Below are positions 23,986 through 36,711 of a stretch of DNA of 64,000 bases, one piece after another. A model generated the notes under the pieces. The model saw only the letters and a list, made by a program, of their open reading frames with translations. It was not told the origin of the DNA and did not search any database. Both the position numbers and the translations under genes were made by a program. Source of the DNA: Polytrichum commune (lineage: Eukaryota > Streptophyta > Polytrichopsida > Polytrichales > Polytrichaceae); the NCBI GenBank assembly GCA_950295325.1, contig OX485805.1:52724758-52788757 (forward strand). The letters are read 5' to 3'. Every line of letters begins with the position of its first letter. Within the stretch, counting starts at the first letter, position 1.

Positions 23986-24029
23986 GGTGACTGGAGCTGC
24001 TGAGTATTTCGGTGTGGCCCTGGTATCAA

Positions 24030-27000
24030 GCGAGACGCACTCTTTTTAATGAATTTACTGGGTGTTGGATCCCAGTAAAGTTTTAATTGAGTCGCATGTG
24101 TATAGGATGATGAATTGCAGTCACTCGATGATGTCTACAACATTATTTTGATGCTTGCTTTCTCTGATTCTATTGGCAGACGAAAGAAACAAAGTCTGTG
24201 AATTTAAGTTCCGACACAAACAGATTGAGTTGGTGCTATTTATTGAATCTCCTAGGGGAGAGTAGACGATTTTACAAAAGCTGCAATTTGAAACTAATTG
24301 CAATTTGTGCACAAATTACGAGCACATCATACTTTCCTCCCAGAAATTTGAGACTGTTGAAGTGACTCAGCTTATGGTTATCCTCTTCTAAAAAGCATGA
24401 TGCAAGGACAAGTGATAGTTTTGCAGAAACATATCAGCATCAATTAAGAGACTGCTCTCAATGTGGAAGTATATGACATCTGCCCAGTATGTTCAATTCT
24501 TTGAACTGCTCAAGAAACTTCTCTTTAAATTTGTAGTCTGACCAGATTGAGATCAACTTGTGTTAAATTTCTACCGCATTTTCAGAAGCTTATTCACATT
24601 ATAATTTCTGAAGTTAGAGAGATATTCAGACATTCTGATATTTAGTAAATTGACATCCGAAACAAAAATGAGGAACCTGCACAGTTTCAATTGCATGGTT
24701 CAAAAGAGGCACTCAGGCTCTTCTTTCAGCACCATTAGAGAACATCACAAGAGTGCCTTCAACTTCCAACATTCTTCCGTTCCATACACTAAAATGACAA
24801 GATACAATGCTCAGTTGTGATAAAGAATTTTGTGGCGATAGTGACCCCTCACAGAGAGGTTACATTATGTGTGGTTGAACAACAGCTATGGTACACAAAA
24901 ATTCAAAATTCTCATGTCTTGGGGTCCTTGTACCATGATTCAAGTGAATGGAAAACCGCAACTTCGCCTTGGAATATTGTAGATGTGGTTAAAGTTTACT
25001 ACGGTTCTCAAAGGGCACGGAATAAGTTACTCGACCAATGTCATATTTTCTTTATTTAATCATAGCCCACAAATAGAGTGCATTGCCAATGCAGCACCAC
25101 AGTTCAACACATAAGAAACGGAAACAAAAATTTCCAATGTACCACAATAAAAAGACAAAATGCATATTCTGTGGTTCAAAGCTTACAATAACTGCACTCT
25201 TGACATGGCGTAAACGCAATAGCAGTGACCCTTCTGCAAGAAAACTCACAGCTGAGCCTGGAGAGTAGAGATACAAATTCAGTTGATTGAATTACCAACA
25301 AGCAGGAAGCACATATCAACAATGCACATGATGTTTCGAAAACACAGACCGAGCTTTTGCAATGCCACACAAAATCTAAGCAAAATGACAACATAATTTC
25401 TTCAGACTAGCTAAGACCACATAGTACACTGAAGCTCCTTGTTCAGTGTGCAATCTCATTCATCGTATAAACATCCCTGTAAGTTTTTCTGGAAAAGGTT
25501 CGCAGTACCCTAAAGTTAGGATCAACATCATCCTACCATATATATGTGCTGACCGATGACATCATTTTGTAGGCGACCTTCAGGATTTAACGCACTTTAT
25601 CGACAGAAATTCGGAGCAGAACGAGCCTCCACATTAACGACGCCTTAACACGACGAGATCCGAACCCTAATTGTAACTCTAGCAGGTCTTATACGCAAAT
25701 CCACAGTGGCCTGTTGGAGACCATTTACCTGATCGACTTAAGCAAACATAGTGTTTCTATGTTTATAGTCGCCTTCCCCTGGGATTACAAACATAGCAAC
25801 ATTATGAAAAAAAATGGGTTAACCAAAAAAAATCATGTGTCTTTGCAGTCCTGTCTTGCACCTATCTCGATTGGGGATTATGTGCAATGTGAGCAAGGAA
25901 TCCTAAGATTGAGCACTGAAAGTTAGCACACACAATAAGACTGAAAGTTACCGCACCTTGAAATTCAGCAAGGTAAGATAGAAATGCTTCACTTATCAAT
26001 TCCTACCGACCATTTGGAAATCCATGCAATTCTATCAGCACGCTCATGGGAAGGTGCTAGATTAACTTATCTATCACCTGAAACGCACTGTGTAGTAAAG
26101 TATTCGGGTGTCATTCGGTTACTTTCCTTCATCGGACACCTATATTCGATTGGCGTGATTGGCGTGTGGTGAGGTGAGGATCGAAGAACAAACACCATAA
26201 AAAACACAGGTTTAAAAGAGATTGGACTAGGTCTTCAGATTTTATTAGCTACTCCACGCCCAATGGTGAACACAATTGAGAGAACCTATATATACATATT
26301 CAGGCAAGGAATCAACAAACAAACATTCACTTCCGTTAACCATAGCTACTCCTCTATGATCAGAGAAAGTCCCATTTTGAATTCGATTTTTGCTGATGCT
26401 TCAATGTAGATTTTCTAATTGAACGCGAGTTTTATTGTGTAAATCTAATAGATAGAGATGAGAGAACGTGAAGAACAAACCGAAATAACACCCACACACC
26501 TTAAGTGAATCTGCTCCTTTTTGTATGACACTTTCAGCTACAGAAGAACGGGAATTTCAAAATTCTTGGCAATACTGTACACATTTCAGCTTGAGTTGAA
26601 GATTTCTGAGCTCTGACAAGCTCCGGAAACACGTGAGACAAGTGAAGCAAGCTCGTGAAAGGTGTGCACCCTTTACTTTAGCAGCTACAAGACTCTTCGA
26701 CACTGCGGTGTGGAGGCCATGGCGGTGTGAACGCGTTCAGTTGGACCTTGGTGGGTGCCGGAGCAGCTGCCACCTGGAGACTTCTCAATGGGTGCGTCAA
26801 TCCATGAGCATCTCGCTACCGCCATCCCTATTCTAAGTAACATAACCTGGCCTATTTTGCAAGGGGCTGCCCCGCGTCACTGAGGCGTCCTGAACGCTTC
26901 CCATGTGGTCGGGGCTAGGAAGATCTCAGCCGTTGATTTCGATCTGACATATCTAAAGGCTTTTATATTGTCCCAACTTTTGGTTCCTTTTCCCCTCGGG

Positions 27001-27551
27001 TAGAGCTTGAAAAACTTCATATTGGATGAAATCTCTACTTTCATTCACTCACGAATCTTGGATGAAAATTTTCAAACTAAGTCCTTCATTAAAAGGACTT
27101 GTGGAGGAGATAATGCCAACGGGTTTTTTGGGGGGTGGGGGGGGGGTTTCAAACTCCTACCTCTTCCTTCTTAAAGGTAGAACCAAGGGTACTAGCCATC
27201 AACTTCAAGCCCCTTTTGATGACCAACCTTGAAATGAAATGAATTGAAATTTAACTGGTTGTATGAGAGCATTTGTGTGAGATTTTGAAGGTTCCCTAAG
27301 TTCCCAATGGAGAACTATCAAAATGCACTGATACGATGGACTGAACAATCAACCCCTTCATCTTGCAAACATTGATTTTTCGTCTACCAAAATTTCATCT
27401 GTCGGGGAAAAAAGAATTCATGATTGCCCGAGCAATTTTGTAGACCATAGGATGGGGGTTTGTGAATGGATGGCTTGGATGTGGCCTGCCCACGACCACA
27501 CACCCTCCATTCACAACTCCTTAGTGACATGGGGGGTTGCCCTTTTGTCGA
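24030..27551. other. Intergenic, no gene recognised
   Basis: Frames up to 90 codons only. A G-rich run (ggggggtgggggggggg) is at 27131-27147. The segment 26600-26830 is GC-richer but has no motif I can name. Confidence 0.4.
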
Positions 27552-27559
27552 CCTTTAGG

Positions 27560-28137
27560 CAATGTCTAAGGAGATTTTTGGGCATAAGCGGTCAAAATCC
27601 TAGTGTTACAAGTTGTGATCTTTCAAATTTTCTTTATTAACATGAATTATATAGTAGAGGTGTCTATTCTCGATGAGGACCCCATTGACAAAATCTTGAT
27701 CAGGTTAGGATTGAATTTCAATGAGGTCAAACCCAATAGTGCCATGACATATATATGTCTTGGTTTTAAGTGTTAAAGTGAGAAGGAATGAACGGTTAAA
27801 ATGAGTGGTCATGGCATACTCTAGACATTGGTAATATGTTTGGGCAAACTTTTGGCTTCAAAAATTCACATGTAATTTCAATTTAAGGAATAAAATTATC
27901 AAGGAAATTATAATTCTCATGATTTCTATCTTCCTACACGGGAAAAAAATGCACCACCTTATACTTCCCAAGATCTGATGCGTAATCTCTTAAGTGATAG
28001 GTTATAAACACCTCTACTCTATTCTATAGATTTCTATAAAAGGACTAGTAATTCTCCTCAAGTGTTGAACTTTAAGTGGTTGTTATCAAACTCAACTAGT
28101 TCACCTATAGCTAGTGGCCAGTTCTCCCCATTCATTG
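27560..28137 (+). mobile_element. hAT-like element, longer copy of the P450-intron family
   Basis: Starts CAATGTCTAAGGAGATTTTT followed by gggcataagcggtcaaaatc, and ends gttctccccattcattg, matching both ends of the 2400-2629 and 21255-21500 copies. Flanks CCTTTAGG (27552-27559) and GCTCTAGG (28138-28145) match at 6 of 8 positions, consistent with an aged 8-bp target duplication. The interior (578 bp total) contains AT-rich sequence absent from the short copies. No transposase frame was seen. Confidence 0.7.
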
Positions 28138-28145
28138 GCTCTAGG

Positions 28146-29574
28146 AAACAAAGATAAATTAAGATAGATAGGCAACAATTGATTCTAGGATAGGAGTTGT
28201 TCAAGTCTAAAATGAAACCTTATGATATTTATTATAGCACGCCCTAGCATAATACTTTGAAAATTCATAACTAATTCAAAAATGATAAATTAAACTCAAA
28301 AACATTATGACATGTTTTTGTTCACTTCCTCTACATATGAAATTTTAAAAAAAATCATTCCAAATGGCAATTTACATAAATAACAAAAAATTGCTCAAGA
28401 TGTAGAAGTCTATAATAGGGCATGTTACCTTACCTATTGCTTGCACCTAGTACTTGGATGATAGCTTTGCCAAAGCCACAATAAATATTCCTATTACTAT
28501 GGGCCACAACAATCTCTAAGGCCCATGCTAATTCTCTTAATAAGTAGTGTGGGCCACATTATAATTCAACCCATGCTATATTTTTAGTAGAGAATCAATG
28601 TGGGTCATAATAATTTATTTTCATGAGAATCAATGTGTGTGAATAATTTATTTTGTGCTACTTATGTCCTATAAGTAATATTCTATGTGTTGATCAAAAG
28701 TCTTCATAGAGGCTTGATAGAAGACCTGAGGTCTTCAACCCACATTATTTCCACCTCGACTATAAAAATTATGTGGCCCACCTTAATTACTATATCTCCA
28801 TGGTGATTTTCTACCCACACTAATAGGTTTAATTAATGTACATGTGGCTTAGGGTGGTAAGTGGGATCACCTCTTGAGTACCATACCCCTACCTAAGTCT
28901 CGTACAATGCCTAGAGTCTAGGAGCATAAGCAAATATGGACAATATGTTTGTCCTAGAGAGCAGTAAAATTATGCTTACAAGAGTAGTGTTTGCGCAATT
29001 GACACATGTACATAGCAAAATAAGTTATTTGGAAGTAAGAACAAGTCTAAAATCATATGATGAAATTCATGATTACACAATAATATTTTGGAACCAACGT
29101 GAGGAGAAACACCACTTCACATGCTTATATTTCACAAATTACACAGTGTCCATGCCATATATTAACTATATTATGTACATATGTAACAAAAATGTGTTCA
29201 CATAAGATGCCCACTCCACATCTAATGTTAGTTTGTCATTTCTATAACAGACCCGCCGATGGAATTACATGTATACAATTCCATAATGTTCAAATGCGAA
29301 TACACTATTCATTCAGATTAGGAGTCCTATCACTGTTCAATCAAGAGTGAGATCCACATCTAATTGGCACCGTGAGAGTTTGCTATAGTTGCACAGTTCG
29401 GACAATTTGTTCTCCAGTCATGATTGAGATTAAATATACGTCGATTTCTTGGTCAAATTTAGAGGGATTCATTTCAATCCGATTGCAAGCATCTCTTAGT
29501 TGGATTGATGTCACTGCAAGATCAATGAGCGAATGAGTCTGAAAGGTGAACCGACCTGATAATCTGATTATCAG
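28146..29574. other. Intergenic with MITE-like fragments
   Basis: 28480-28830 is rich in tgtgggccacat/ttaattctc and attcctattactatggg blocks that recur at 33.8-34.1, 34.7-35.05 and 53.45-53.86 kb, pointing to a dispersed non-autonomous family. Element ends could not be set here. No gene was seen. Confidence 0.4.
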
Positions 29575-29983
29575 TCAAAATGAAGGTGGGCACTCTGAGT
29601 GAACCTCATGAGCCTCAGCCATGTCCATGGCCTCAATCTGTGAAAACGACAGACCGGAACCCAATAACACAATAAGTGCAACATTGAGACGTAAGTACTT
29701 ACAGCCTGGGACTGTGGTAGAGATGTTGCTAAAGAACGTTATGAATACATCAACCACAAAAATACCACCCCCATACCACCCAGTAGCCACATTCATGAGT
29801 GCATCAACATTCTGAGGCTTCCGAAGAGTGTTGTCAAGATCGCCTAAGGGTAGGTTTCCGTGTATGTTGTTTGCACACCAGACTTTAGTGGGAATAAGGA
29901 CAATTGTAGATGAAATCCAGTAGGGTAGGGTTCGTAACCACCTTATGTGTTTAGTGGGTGCGTGAAAGTCTAGCGACCCATGG
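29575..29983 (-). other. Unassigned open frame, possible decayed exon
   Basis: An uninterrupted minus-strand frame of about 136 codons ends at 29575. The first ATG is internal (29793), giving only 73 residues. The translation has a hydrophobic stretch (IFVVDVFITFF) and a second one (VALIVLLGSGLSF). I do not recognise a family, and no flanking splice sites are convincing. Part of it (the ALMNVAT-encoding segment) recurs at about 30783-30850. It is possibly a gene fragment or decayed transposon sequence. Confidence 0.25.
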
Positions 29984-31005
29984 TCTCACGGCCTTAATTA
30001 CACATTCTGAAAGACAACCAAAATGTGTTTTTGTTATTTCCAAGAGAACACGTCCACTATTATATAGAATCTAGTGAGGCAGCGACAAACATGGAAACCC
30101 AGGCTTACAACACTGGCTCATTAAACTGTTGCTTTTATGTGTAATTTGAACAGGTGATTGAATAGGTGCCGTCAAAAATCAGAACTATTATTAGTTTTTG
30201 TGTTCACGACTTGTCAGCTGGCATGAGCGCCAAAATTATTCATTCACAGCGACATGGTGATTATCAATCCTTCATTAGTTTTGGCAACTTCCACTCATCT
30301 CATGCAGGCTCGACCAGGAAATTCACTAACAATTTCACAAAATGTGCACACTGTGGTTTGATAATCATAGATCCCACATACAGTAGATAGACTTTGCTTG
30401 CAGCACATGGCAGGGCACAGTTCATGAGAAGCTGTAGATCTTCAATGCAGTTACCCTGCTAGTTCTAAGAAGCGTATATAGGTATTTGATCAGCCGTGAA
30501 ACTGCGTAGTTATATACGAAAGGGATACGAAATTTAGGATGCCTTCTAGGTTTCTCCGTCACAATCCCCGGCGAATTAGGTAGAATGTGGGATCCAACCC
30601 CATTGGAATCTGTCAAATTGGTTAACACTTGGTAGGGTACGGACAGGGTATCAGCAGGAAATCTCTCAGCCGACGAGTTGTGCATCATGTCATGACATGG
30701 CATCAGATGATGTATATATACATATATCTGTATGTCTGTGTGTGCGCTCGCGCATTGACCACAAAATTTAGCATCCAGTACTAGCCACATTCATGAGTGC
30801 ATCATTATTCCAAGGTTCCCAAGAGAATATTGTCATCAAGAGCGAATTACTATACTGGTTCATTGGTATGTACTATAAATTGAACTGGTGCAATAAGATA
30901 GTTAGAGTTGAATTAGAACACATTCACAGCGACGTCAATATGATAATTACAAATCCTTCATACTTGTGACCTAATTCTACTCATCTCTTGCAGGAAATTC
31001 ACTAA
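29788..31005 (+). repeat. Diverged segmental duplication
   Basis: tagccacattcatgagtgca occurs at about 29788 and again at about 30783. In each case it is followed downstream by cattcacagcgac (30240; 30921), atcaatccttcat/acaaatccttcat, ctcatctcatgcagg/ctcatctcttgcagg and gaaattcact. The second unit is shorter, so it has lost sequence. Unit spacing is about 0.68-1.0 kb depending on the block. The sequence between the units includes a 122-codon minus frame (30422-30790) without a recognisable domain. Confidence 0.55.
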
Positions 31006-31405
31006 AATGCTGTACGGGAAACAAAAGTGGGCTCAATTCTTGATGGGTAATGAGTTTTCATTTGGAAAGTACAGTACAGTTGTCGCCATTCTGAATGGCT
31101 TGATTCATTTCAAACTTGGCACTTCAGGTAATCTAAAATGTGTAGTGCCGATTTTCAATCGACTAATGCTAAACTGAATTTCTCCAAATTGGAGCACAGG
31201 CACCCTTACTCAGCAGTCACACAATTTGAAGGTAGTTGTGTCAACAGCACATGAGGATCTGAGCAGCCACTAATTTCTCAGGCAGCTATATAAATGTATG
31301 AATGAATTGATGTCGGTTGCCGATGCAATATTAAGATTGCAATGTTGCATACTCCATCGGTCGGTTCATTCAACGTGTAACTCATGTCTTGTTTGAAATT
31401 TGCTG

Positions 31406-32038
31406 TCATGAACAGAAAATTGGAGACGACATCAGGAACTGGAACTCCCTGAAATCCACCATCTGGTCACCGTCTCGGTCGACACTGCGGATCATGCACC
31501 GACAATCCTCCAGGGTCGTGTGCTTGTCGCCCAGGCTGACCATCACTCGGTGCAGCTCGTCTGCCGAAATGAACCCATTCTGGTCCACATCGAACACGTC
31601 GAACGCAGATCGCAATGCTTGCTTCTCTTCATCATCAACACTGTCTGCAGATAATTCCTCTCCACCAACTTCACTAATTCCTCCGCTACTGCTGCCACTG
31701 AGAGTCCGGGATAATTCTGCCGAATTAGCAGCACTGGTGCTTTTGGTTGTGTTGAATCTGATGAACTCGTCAAGGTCGATAAACCCATCGCCATCCGCAT
31801 CCGCTCTCATCATCATCTCATCGACTTCGGAGTCCTTGAGAACGTTGCGGCCATCATCAAGGCTGCTGAGTACAGCAACAAGCTCGGTTTTGGAGATTTT
31901 GCCATCGCCGTCCCTGTCGAACACCTTGAAGGTTGCGGTTAGCTCTTTCACAAGAGGGGCAGGTATGTCACTCCAGGTCCCCGAATTACGCCTTGACGAC
32001 CTCGAGCTGCTGCTCCGGCTCCTCAACCGCAACTTCAT
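31406..32038 (-). CDS. Calmodulin-like protein, four EF-hands (210 aa)
   Basis: Intronless. A basic, serine/arginine-rich N-terminus (residues 1-20) precedes two EF-hand pairs. Loops: DRDGDGKISKTE (41-52), DADGDGFIDLDE (80-91), DVDQNGFISADE (150-161) and DRDGDQMVDFRE (187-198). All keep acidic residues at positions 1, 3, 5 or their usual substitutes, and Glu at 12; the fourth has Gln for the usual Gly at position 6. The linker between pairs is long (about 58 residues) and Ser/Glu-rich, unlike calmodulin, and the protein is longer than calmodulin (149). Role: calcium sensor binding target proteins when loaded; targets unknown. Resembles plant CML proteins of the CML25/26/27 type, but the exact member cannot be set. 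Paralogue of the gene at 40837. Confidence 0.93.
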   Translation of the reverse strand: MKLRLRSRSSSSRSSRRNSGTWSDIPAPLVKELTATFKVFDRDGDGKISKTELVAVLSSLDDGRNVLKDSEVDEMMMRADADGDGFIDLDEFIRFNTTKSTSAANSAELSRTLSGSSSGGISEVGGEELSADSVDDEEKQALRSAFDVFDVDQNGFISADELHRVMVSLGDKHTTLEDCRCMIRSVDRDGDQMVDFREFQFLMSSPIFCS

Positions 32039-32350
32039 TTTCGAAAGATAATCTATATGTAAAGTTCAACCCTGGAAGTTTCTTTCAACCTCACTTTGAA
32101 AACACACTTTGAGACTCTACTCTGCAGATCACAAAGTCACTTTGAAATACACGTTGAAACTTAGCCCTAGTACAAAACACAAACTCTCTGTGAAAGTTAA
32201 CCCTGCAGGTCACACACTCATTATGAAACACACTTTGGAACTCACAAACCCTAACTTGTGCACATCACAGATACGATAGAGATGCTGATGATTCACTCAA
32301 GCTTCTGCAAATTCTGATCCCACTAGACTCATCCATCCTTCTTATATATA
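32039..32350 (-). promoter_or_regulatory. Leader and TATA box of the first calmodulin-like gene
   Basis: On the minus strand, tgacgtatatataag places a TATATATA box at about 32350-32342, some 300 bp upstream of the ATG, next to a TGACG core (a bZIP-type site; inference). The leader between contains degenerate repeats of cactttgaaa/cacactttg (about 32085-32245). Confidence 0.5.
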
Positions 32351-32731
32351 CGTCACAGACCCGACTGCATCTTGCCGACGGATTGACGCGGCAAAATGAG
32401 GATGGGAAGAGGGCAAGGAAGCTGATGATGCAAGCCAATTGATTACTGCAACTTCCCGACCTTTAACCCTGCCTGCCGATGATCTGGCAGAACTCACCAA
32501 TACCAGTAACTTTCAATGGTTTCATCCCCATCCACCTAAATTAAGTACAGCCAGCTTATTCCTGAGGAGCACTCCTCCCAAATCGCCACCGATCCGACCT
32601 TCGCTCGGAGCTTCGCGTTGACCGTGTGCGACTCAAGCAAATCAACTGGGTGCTGGCTCCCACTTGAGCAAAAACCGGTGCACTTTCGACTCCGAAAATC
32701 ATATAAAATCACTCAGTTCGGCGGACCCACC

Positions 32732-32734
<3 letters not shown>

Positions 32735-32768
<34 letters not shown>
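32735..32768. repeat. (TC)17 microsatellite
   Basis: Pure dinucleotide tract upstream of the first calmodulin-like gene, giving a (GA)n tract on its coding strand. GA tracts can bind plant BPC/GAGA factors, but at about 390 bp upstream of the TATA box a regulatory role is only a possibility. Confidence 0.9.
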
Positions 32769-32771
<3 letters not shown>

Positions 32772-32929
32772 CTCTGCACATAGGAAATGCAAAATCACAT
32801 AGGCACTAGAGCTATTTGTAACTCAAGCAAATGAAATCATGGGTTTAGTCCCAAACCCTCAGTTTATGAGAATTAACACAAAGTCATTCATGTTCTCTTA
32901 ATATTTTAACGTAGCAAAATGCATAAAGA

Positions 32930-33240
32930 GTGGTGTCAGGCTAGTAAAAATTGGCTTTTTAGGTTGTCCTACTAGGATGGGTGGGCCAAGCTAGCCTTGC
33001 ATAAGCCGATCCGGGATTTAGGACAACGAGTCCCATGCGCATACCCTATTTCAAATCCTAAAATTCTCTCAAAGTTTGAGAAGTGGAAAGAGGAGGTCCC
33101 AAAAATTTCACCCAACTTTTTCAAGATCGGTTCCAGATCGTACACGACGAGCTAAGTTTGAGCTTCTAAAGTTTTTTCAAAGAATGATCAAACCTACCGT
33201 GGTTTCATCCCTCTTTGAGAGACATGTTTATGGATTTAAT
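32930..33240 (-). repeat. Dispersed repeat family D, inverted copy
   Basis: In reverse complement this matches 15690-16072 and 57508-57884: ctctcaaag, ttgggacctcctc, ctcaaactttgagagaattt, cctagtaggacaacctaaa and ttgacaccactcttta-like text. No target duplication was seen. Confidence 0.6.
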
Positions 33241-33579
33241 TCTACTATGGGTTGGGGCTACACACCCACCTCTTTGAGTCGGGCCCCACCAATAGCGCCC
33301 CAGGCAAAAACACAATTACTTCAATTATTAGATGTAATTCTTCATTTTTGGGTAATTTTATCTCGTTATTAGCATCAAAAGCCCTATATAAGTTTAGGAG
33401 TACCCAAGCCGAAACTTATGTGGTTAGTTATAATATGACATGCACTAATTCTCTCTTTTGCTTGTCAATTTTAATCCATACATTAACATCGTACACCCCA
33501 TATTCATTTAATGAGACCCACGTGGGAATGATGTAACCACAAAACCATAGGGTCAAACTTTTGTACTACATCCATTACC

Positions 33580-33782
33580 CCAATTAGTGTGTGTTACTAC
33601 TTGGAGTCACGCAATGCTATAACTATTTAATGAGAGAGAACGTAATATTTCACCACGCAAAGTCATTTAATGTTCTATAATGTTTGAACAACTTTGTTGA
33701 ACTGTCGTTAGTAAAAATTGAGCTCCCGAGTAAGATGTTACCGCACCACATAACTCCAAATAATAACACGCACTAATTAATC
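33580..33782. mobile_element. MITE family B, copy 1
   Basis: Terminal inverted repeats start (c)aattagtgtg(t/g)gttac(t)ac and carry the inner gagtcacgcaatgctataac block; the right end (gttaccgcaccacataactcc...cgcactaattaa) is the complement. Related copies are at 38201-38392 and 39232-39418. About 200 bp, non-coding. The TIRs are more diverged than in the 39-kb copy. Confidence 0.6.
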
Positions 33783-35130
33783 AGGAGTAACCATCACTAC
33801 AAGAGCCCCTTTACCTCGGTAATAGTGTTGGGGCCCAGATCAAAGAGGACCGTGGGTGCGTCTACTACATTGTTGTCACCACCTAATTAGTGTGGGCGGA
33901 AAATTCATGTGGGTTGGAAGAGAGCGCGGCCCACATTGGTCTCAAAGTACTTGCCTCGTCTTGAGTTCTCACCCAACTTGCAGACGGAAAAAATCAACAC
34001 TAATTCCTCACACTGGATTACAATTACAGTGGGCCACTTCAAATTAAAATCACCAAAACAAATAGTGTGGGTAACTGAGAATTAGTGTGGCCCACACTAT
34101 TTAGACAAAACACAGTGCCATTACAGTGGGCCCAGAGTAGGTCTACTGGAACTAATAACTAATGCCAGGCCTCGTGAATGGGAATCTTCATTTATGCTGG
34201 TGTCCACTGTCCACTCTCTGACTTGCTTGATTATTGAGTAAAAGCCTGCAAGTGTATACGGCATGTGAACATCTAGGAGGTCGGTAGTCCTAATATCTAG
34301 GAAACCTAAACATTATTTCTCTACACATGTCTACCCTAGTGGAACTAGGCTAATATTATACAGTCATGAATCGTGATGCAATGCGAGGGGGCTTTAGCAA
34401 AAGCAACCGGGCTTTCACTTTTGTGTGTTCGGACTAGGGAACGGGCCTTCCCTTGCTCATTGGGATCCTCTTTGGCCGCCATGTGGCGGCTCACCACACA
34501 CATCCATGGTAGAAAGAATCACGAGCCTAAGTTATAGTCTATAATAATGTTGCAAATTGTGGTGGGGGGGAGACTTGTGATATAGGCTCATGGCCGGCAC
34601 ATGATATGGTTATTCACTTCAATGCCGCAAGGTAGTCTAGTAGCCCAAGATGACGCCAAAGAAGATGACGTACACTAAACGGTCTTGTTAGTGTGGGTGG
34701 GAAATTAGCATGGAAATGATTAGCGTGGGCCACACTAATTTGCTAGTCAAGGTGAATTTCACGTGGGTTCAAGGTTCCCGGGTCTTTTCTTAAGTTTTCA
34801 TGAAGGTTTTCGATCACTCACATTGCATATCAACTATAGGACTGAGGTAGTACACAAATAAAATAATCGCCCACATTGATTTGTTGGGGGAATGGTTGAT
34901 GTGGCGTGCGCTAAATTTTTGCGATGAATTTCATGTGGGGTGGGGAAAAAAATGTGGTCCATGTTGATTCTCGTCATGAGAATTAGCATGGGCTCTAGAA
35001 ATCTATTAATGTGGTCTACATTAATAATATGCTATTTAGTGTAGTTTGTTTTCTACTTGGAAAGATGAACAATGTGTTGAAGTAACCATTGTCATTGGTA
35101 TGTAAGTATACCAACATCAATGGGCTTCAA
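33783..35130. other. Intergenic, MITE-rich
   Basis: Blocks such as ctaattagtgtgggc, cccacactatttagacaaaa, agcgtgggccacactaattt and ctatttagtgtagtttg are scattered here and resemble the ends of the elements at 39232 and 53451. CACTACAAGAGCCCC at 33796 looks like a CACTA-type terminus, but no matching partner end was found. Confidence 0.4.
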
Positions 35131-35131
35131 C

Positions 35132-35385
35132 GGGTGAGTGTTCACAACACCTATCAAGGGGGAGGGTGATCCCGGGGAAGGGAGAGTGAAAATGTCAAAT
35201 TTTATTTCAAAGCCCAAGGATTATTATTTTAAGCTAAATTGACTTCCAAATCGATGTCAAAGACCGGGTCTGAATTAGTTTGTGAACTTGGATTGAAATG
35301 AATCAGCAACAAACCTATAGGGGTCACCTTTTACTATTAGGTACACCTTGGTAGGTGTTAGAAAACCAACATGGGTTTCAACAAT
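35132..35385 (+). repeat. Dispersed repeat family E, copy 1
   Basis: Shares gtg(a)gtgttcacaacacctac/tc, agggg(g)aggg, aaaatgtc/ttgatt, ttgggatgaat/ttgaaatgaatc, a tataggggt/tatagggggt block, cacctt/cacctcggtaggt, agaaac and accaa with 36712-36940. Copy spacing is about 1.58 kb, in direct orientation. Confidence 0.55.
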
Positions 35386-36711
35386 CACCCAATTATCTAT
35401 CTTTGCTGAAATTTTTTGTGTCTTCACATCATCCCAATTGTGAAATAATCTTTTTGAGAAGAGTTGGCATTAAATTGGAGTTATGTGTTTTGGATAAATA
35501 ACAAAAGACTTAAGGTGTTGGTAAATTCCATCAAATCGATTGTTGTGTGCAATAAGGTTGCCTCATGCTAATTTACCAACATTCCACATTACTTCTATTA
35601 TTTACTACTATATATATTTTATATGTATTTGAATCTGATGTGGTTGCTATACATATGGAAAAAAATAAAATAAAATAAAATTGATCTATTCTTGAGATAG
35701 ATGATATGCATGGACAAAGAGGCAACATGTTCACGAAGGCAAGTCATTGCACATATTACTAGTGTATTGGTTTGTGGTTAATTCATCTCAAGACTATTGT
35801 AGTGCATTGTATGTGTAGGTCTATACAATTGATTTCAATATCATATCAACTTCTTTCACAAACTTCTAGACTACATACTATGACAAGGCATATTTCCTTG
35901 GTCAAAATCCAACCAGTATTCACTTACACATAACAGTATTCAATTGTGTGGGTTGGCTCCATGACCCTAGAATATGTCAATTATATTATGTGAGCCCATG
36001 AACAAAGTAAGAATATATGTTTACTATTCATACATTCAGGCTAACACTCGGGAATTTGGGTGGAGTTATACTCCCGGCACTATTCACAAAAATCATTGGT
36101 CATCCCAACACTGTTCACAGGAAACATTGTTCATCCCAATATTATTCACTAAAAATATTATTCATAATAGCACTATCACTACAAATAGTATCCGACACTA
36201 TTCATAATATTCATACTAATCATACTAGCACTATTCATTATTTGCACCGACATTTGTTCCTTCCTATTTTATAAGTTTCTTCCCATGCAGTTCAAGAGGT
36301 AGAAACCCATTGTCCAATGCTAAATATAGAATGAAACACAACCATGCAGTTGAATGATGATATGGGGTATATATATATATATATGTTGGTTAATTGACCA
36401 CCACCTACACAGATTATTAGTCATTATGAAGTCCATGGCAAGAAGTCCATGTCTAAGTTTTTAAAGACACAAGAGTCAAATTTGAGGCAACTCGATCGAT
36501 GGGATCACATTTTGCGCTTCATTGTAATTTGCATGGCGTGGTTGTCTGATCAGAATCATAATACATTCACCTCCCATTACATGATAGGTGTGTTTCAAGT
36601 CAAAACATGATCCAAAATTTCATGAGGTCTTTATAAATTTTAAAGTACATTAGTTTTGAGAAATCGTTGTACTAGCCTTTGAAGTTTGCAGTATGGTTGC
36701 AGTCACGTTTG
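35386..36711. repeat. Intergenic with degenerate ACTATTCA repeats
   Basis: Between the two family E copies. 36078-36243 is built of degenerate cactattca(c/t)/tcatccca units. (AT)n lies at about 36368-36385. No gene was seen. If the family E copies are element ends, this would be the interior, but nothing supports a protein. Confidence 0.45.

Noticed and set aside
30422-30790. 122-codon minus-strand frame considered as an ion-channel fragment
   Set aside because: No pore, voltage-sensor or nucleotide-binding motif on inspection; the resemblance was only compositional.
33796-33830. CACTACAAGA sequence as the end of a CACTA transposon
   Set aside because: No matching inverted end or 3-bp target duplication found in the flanking sequence.
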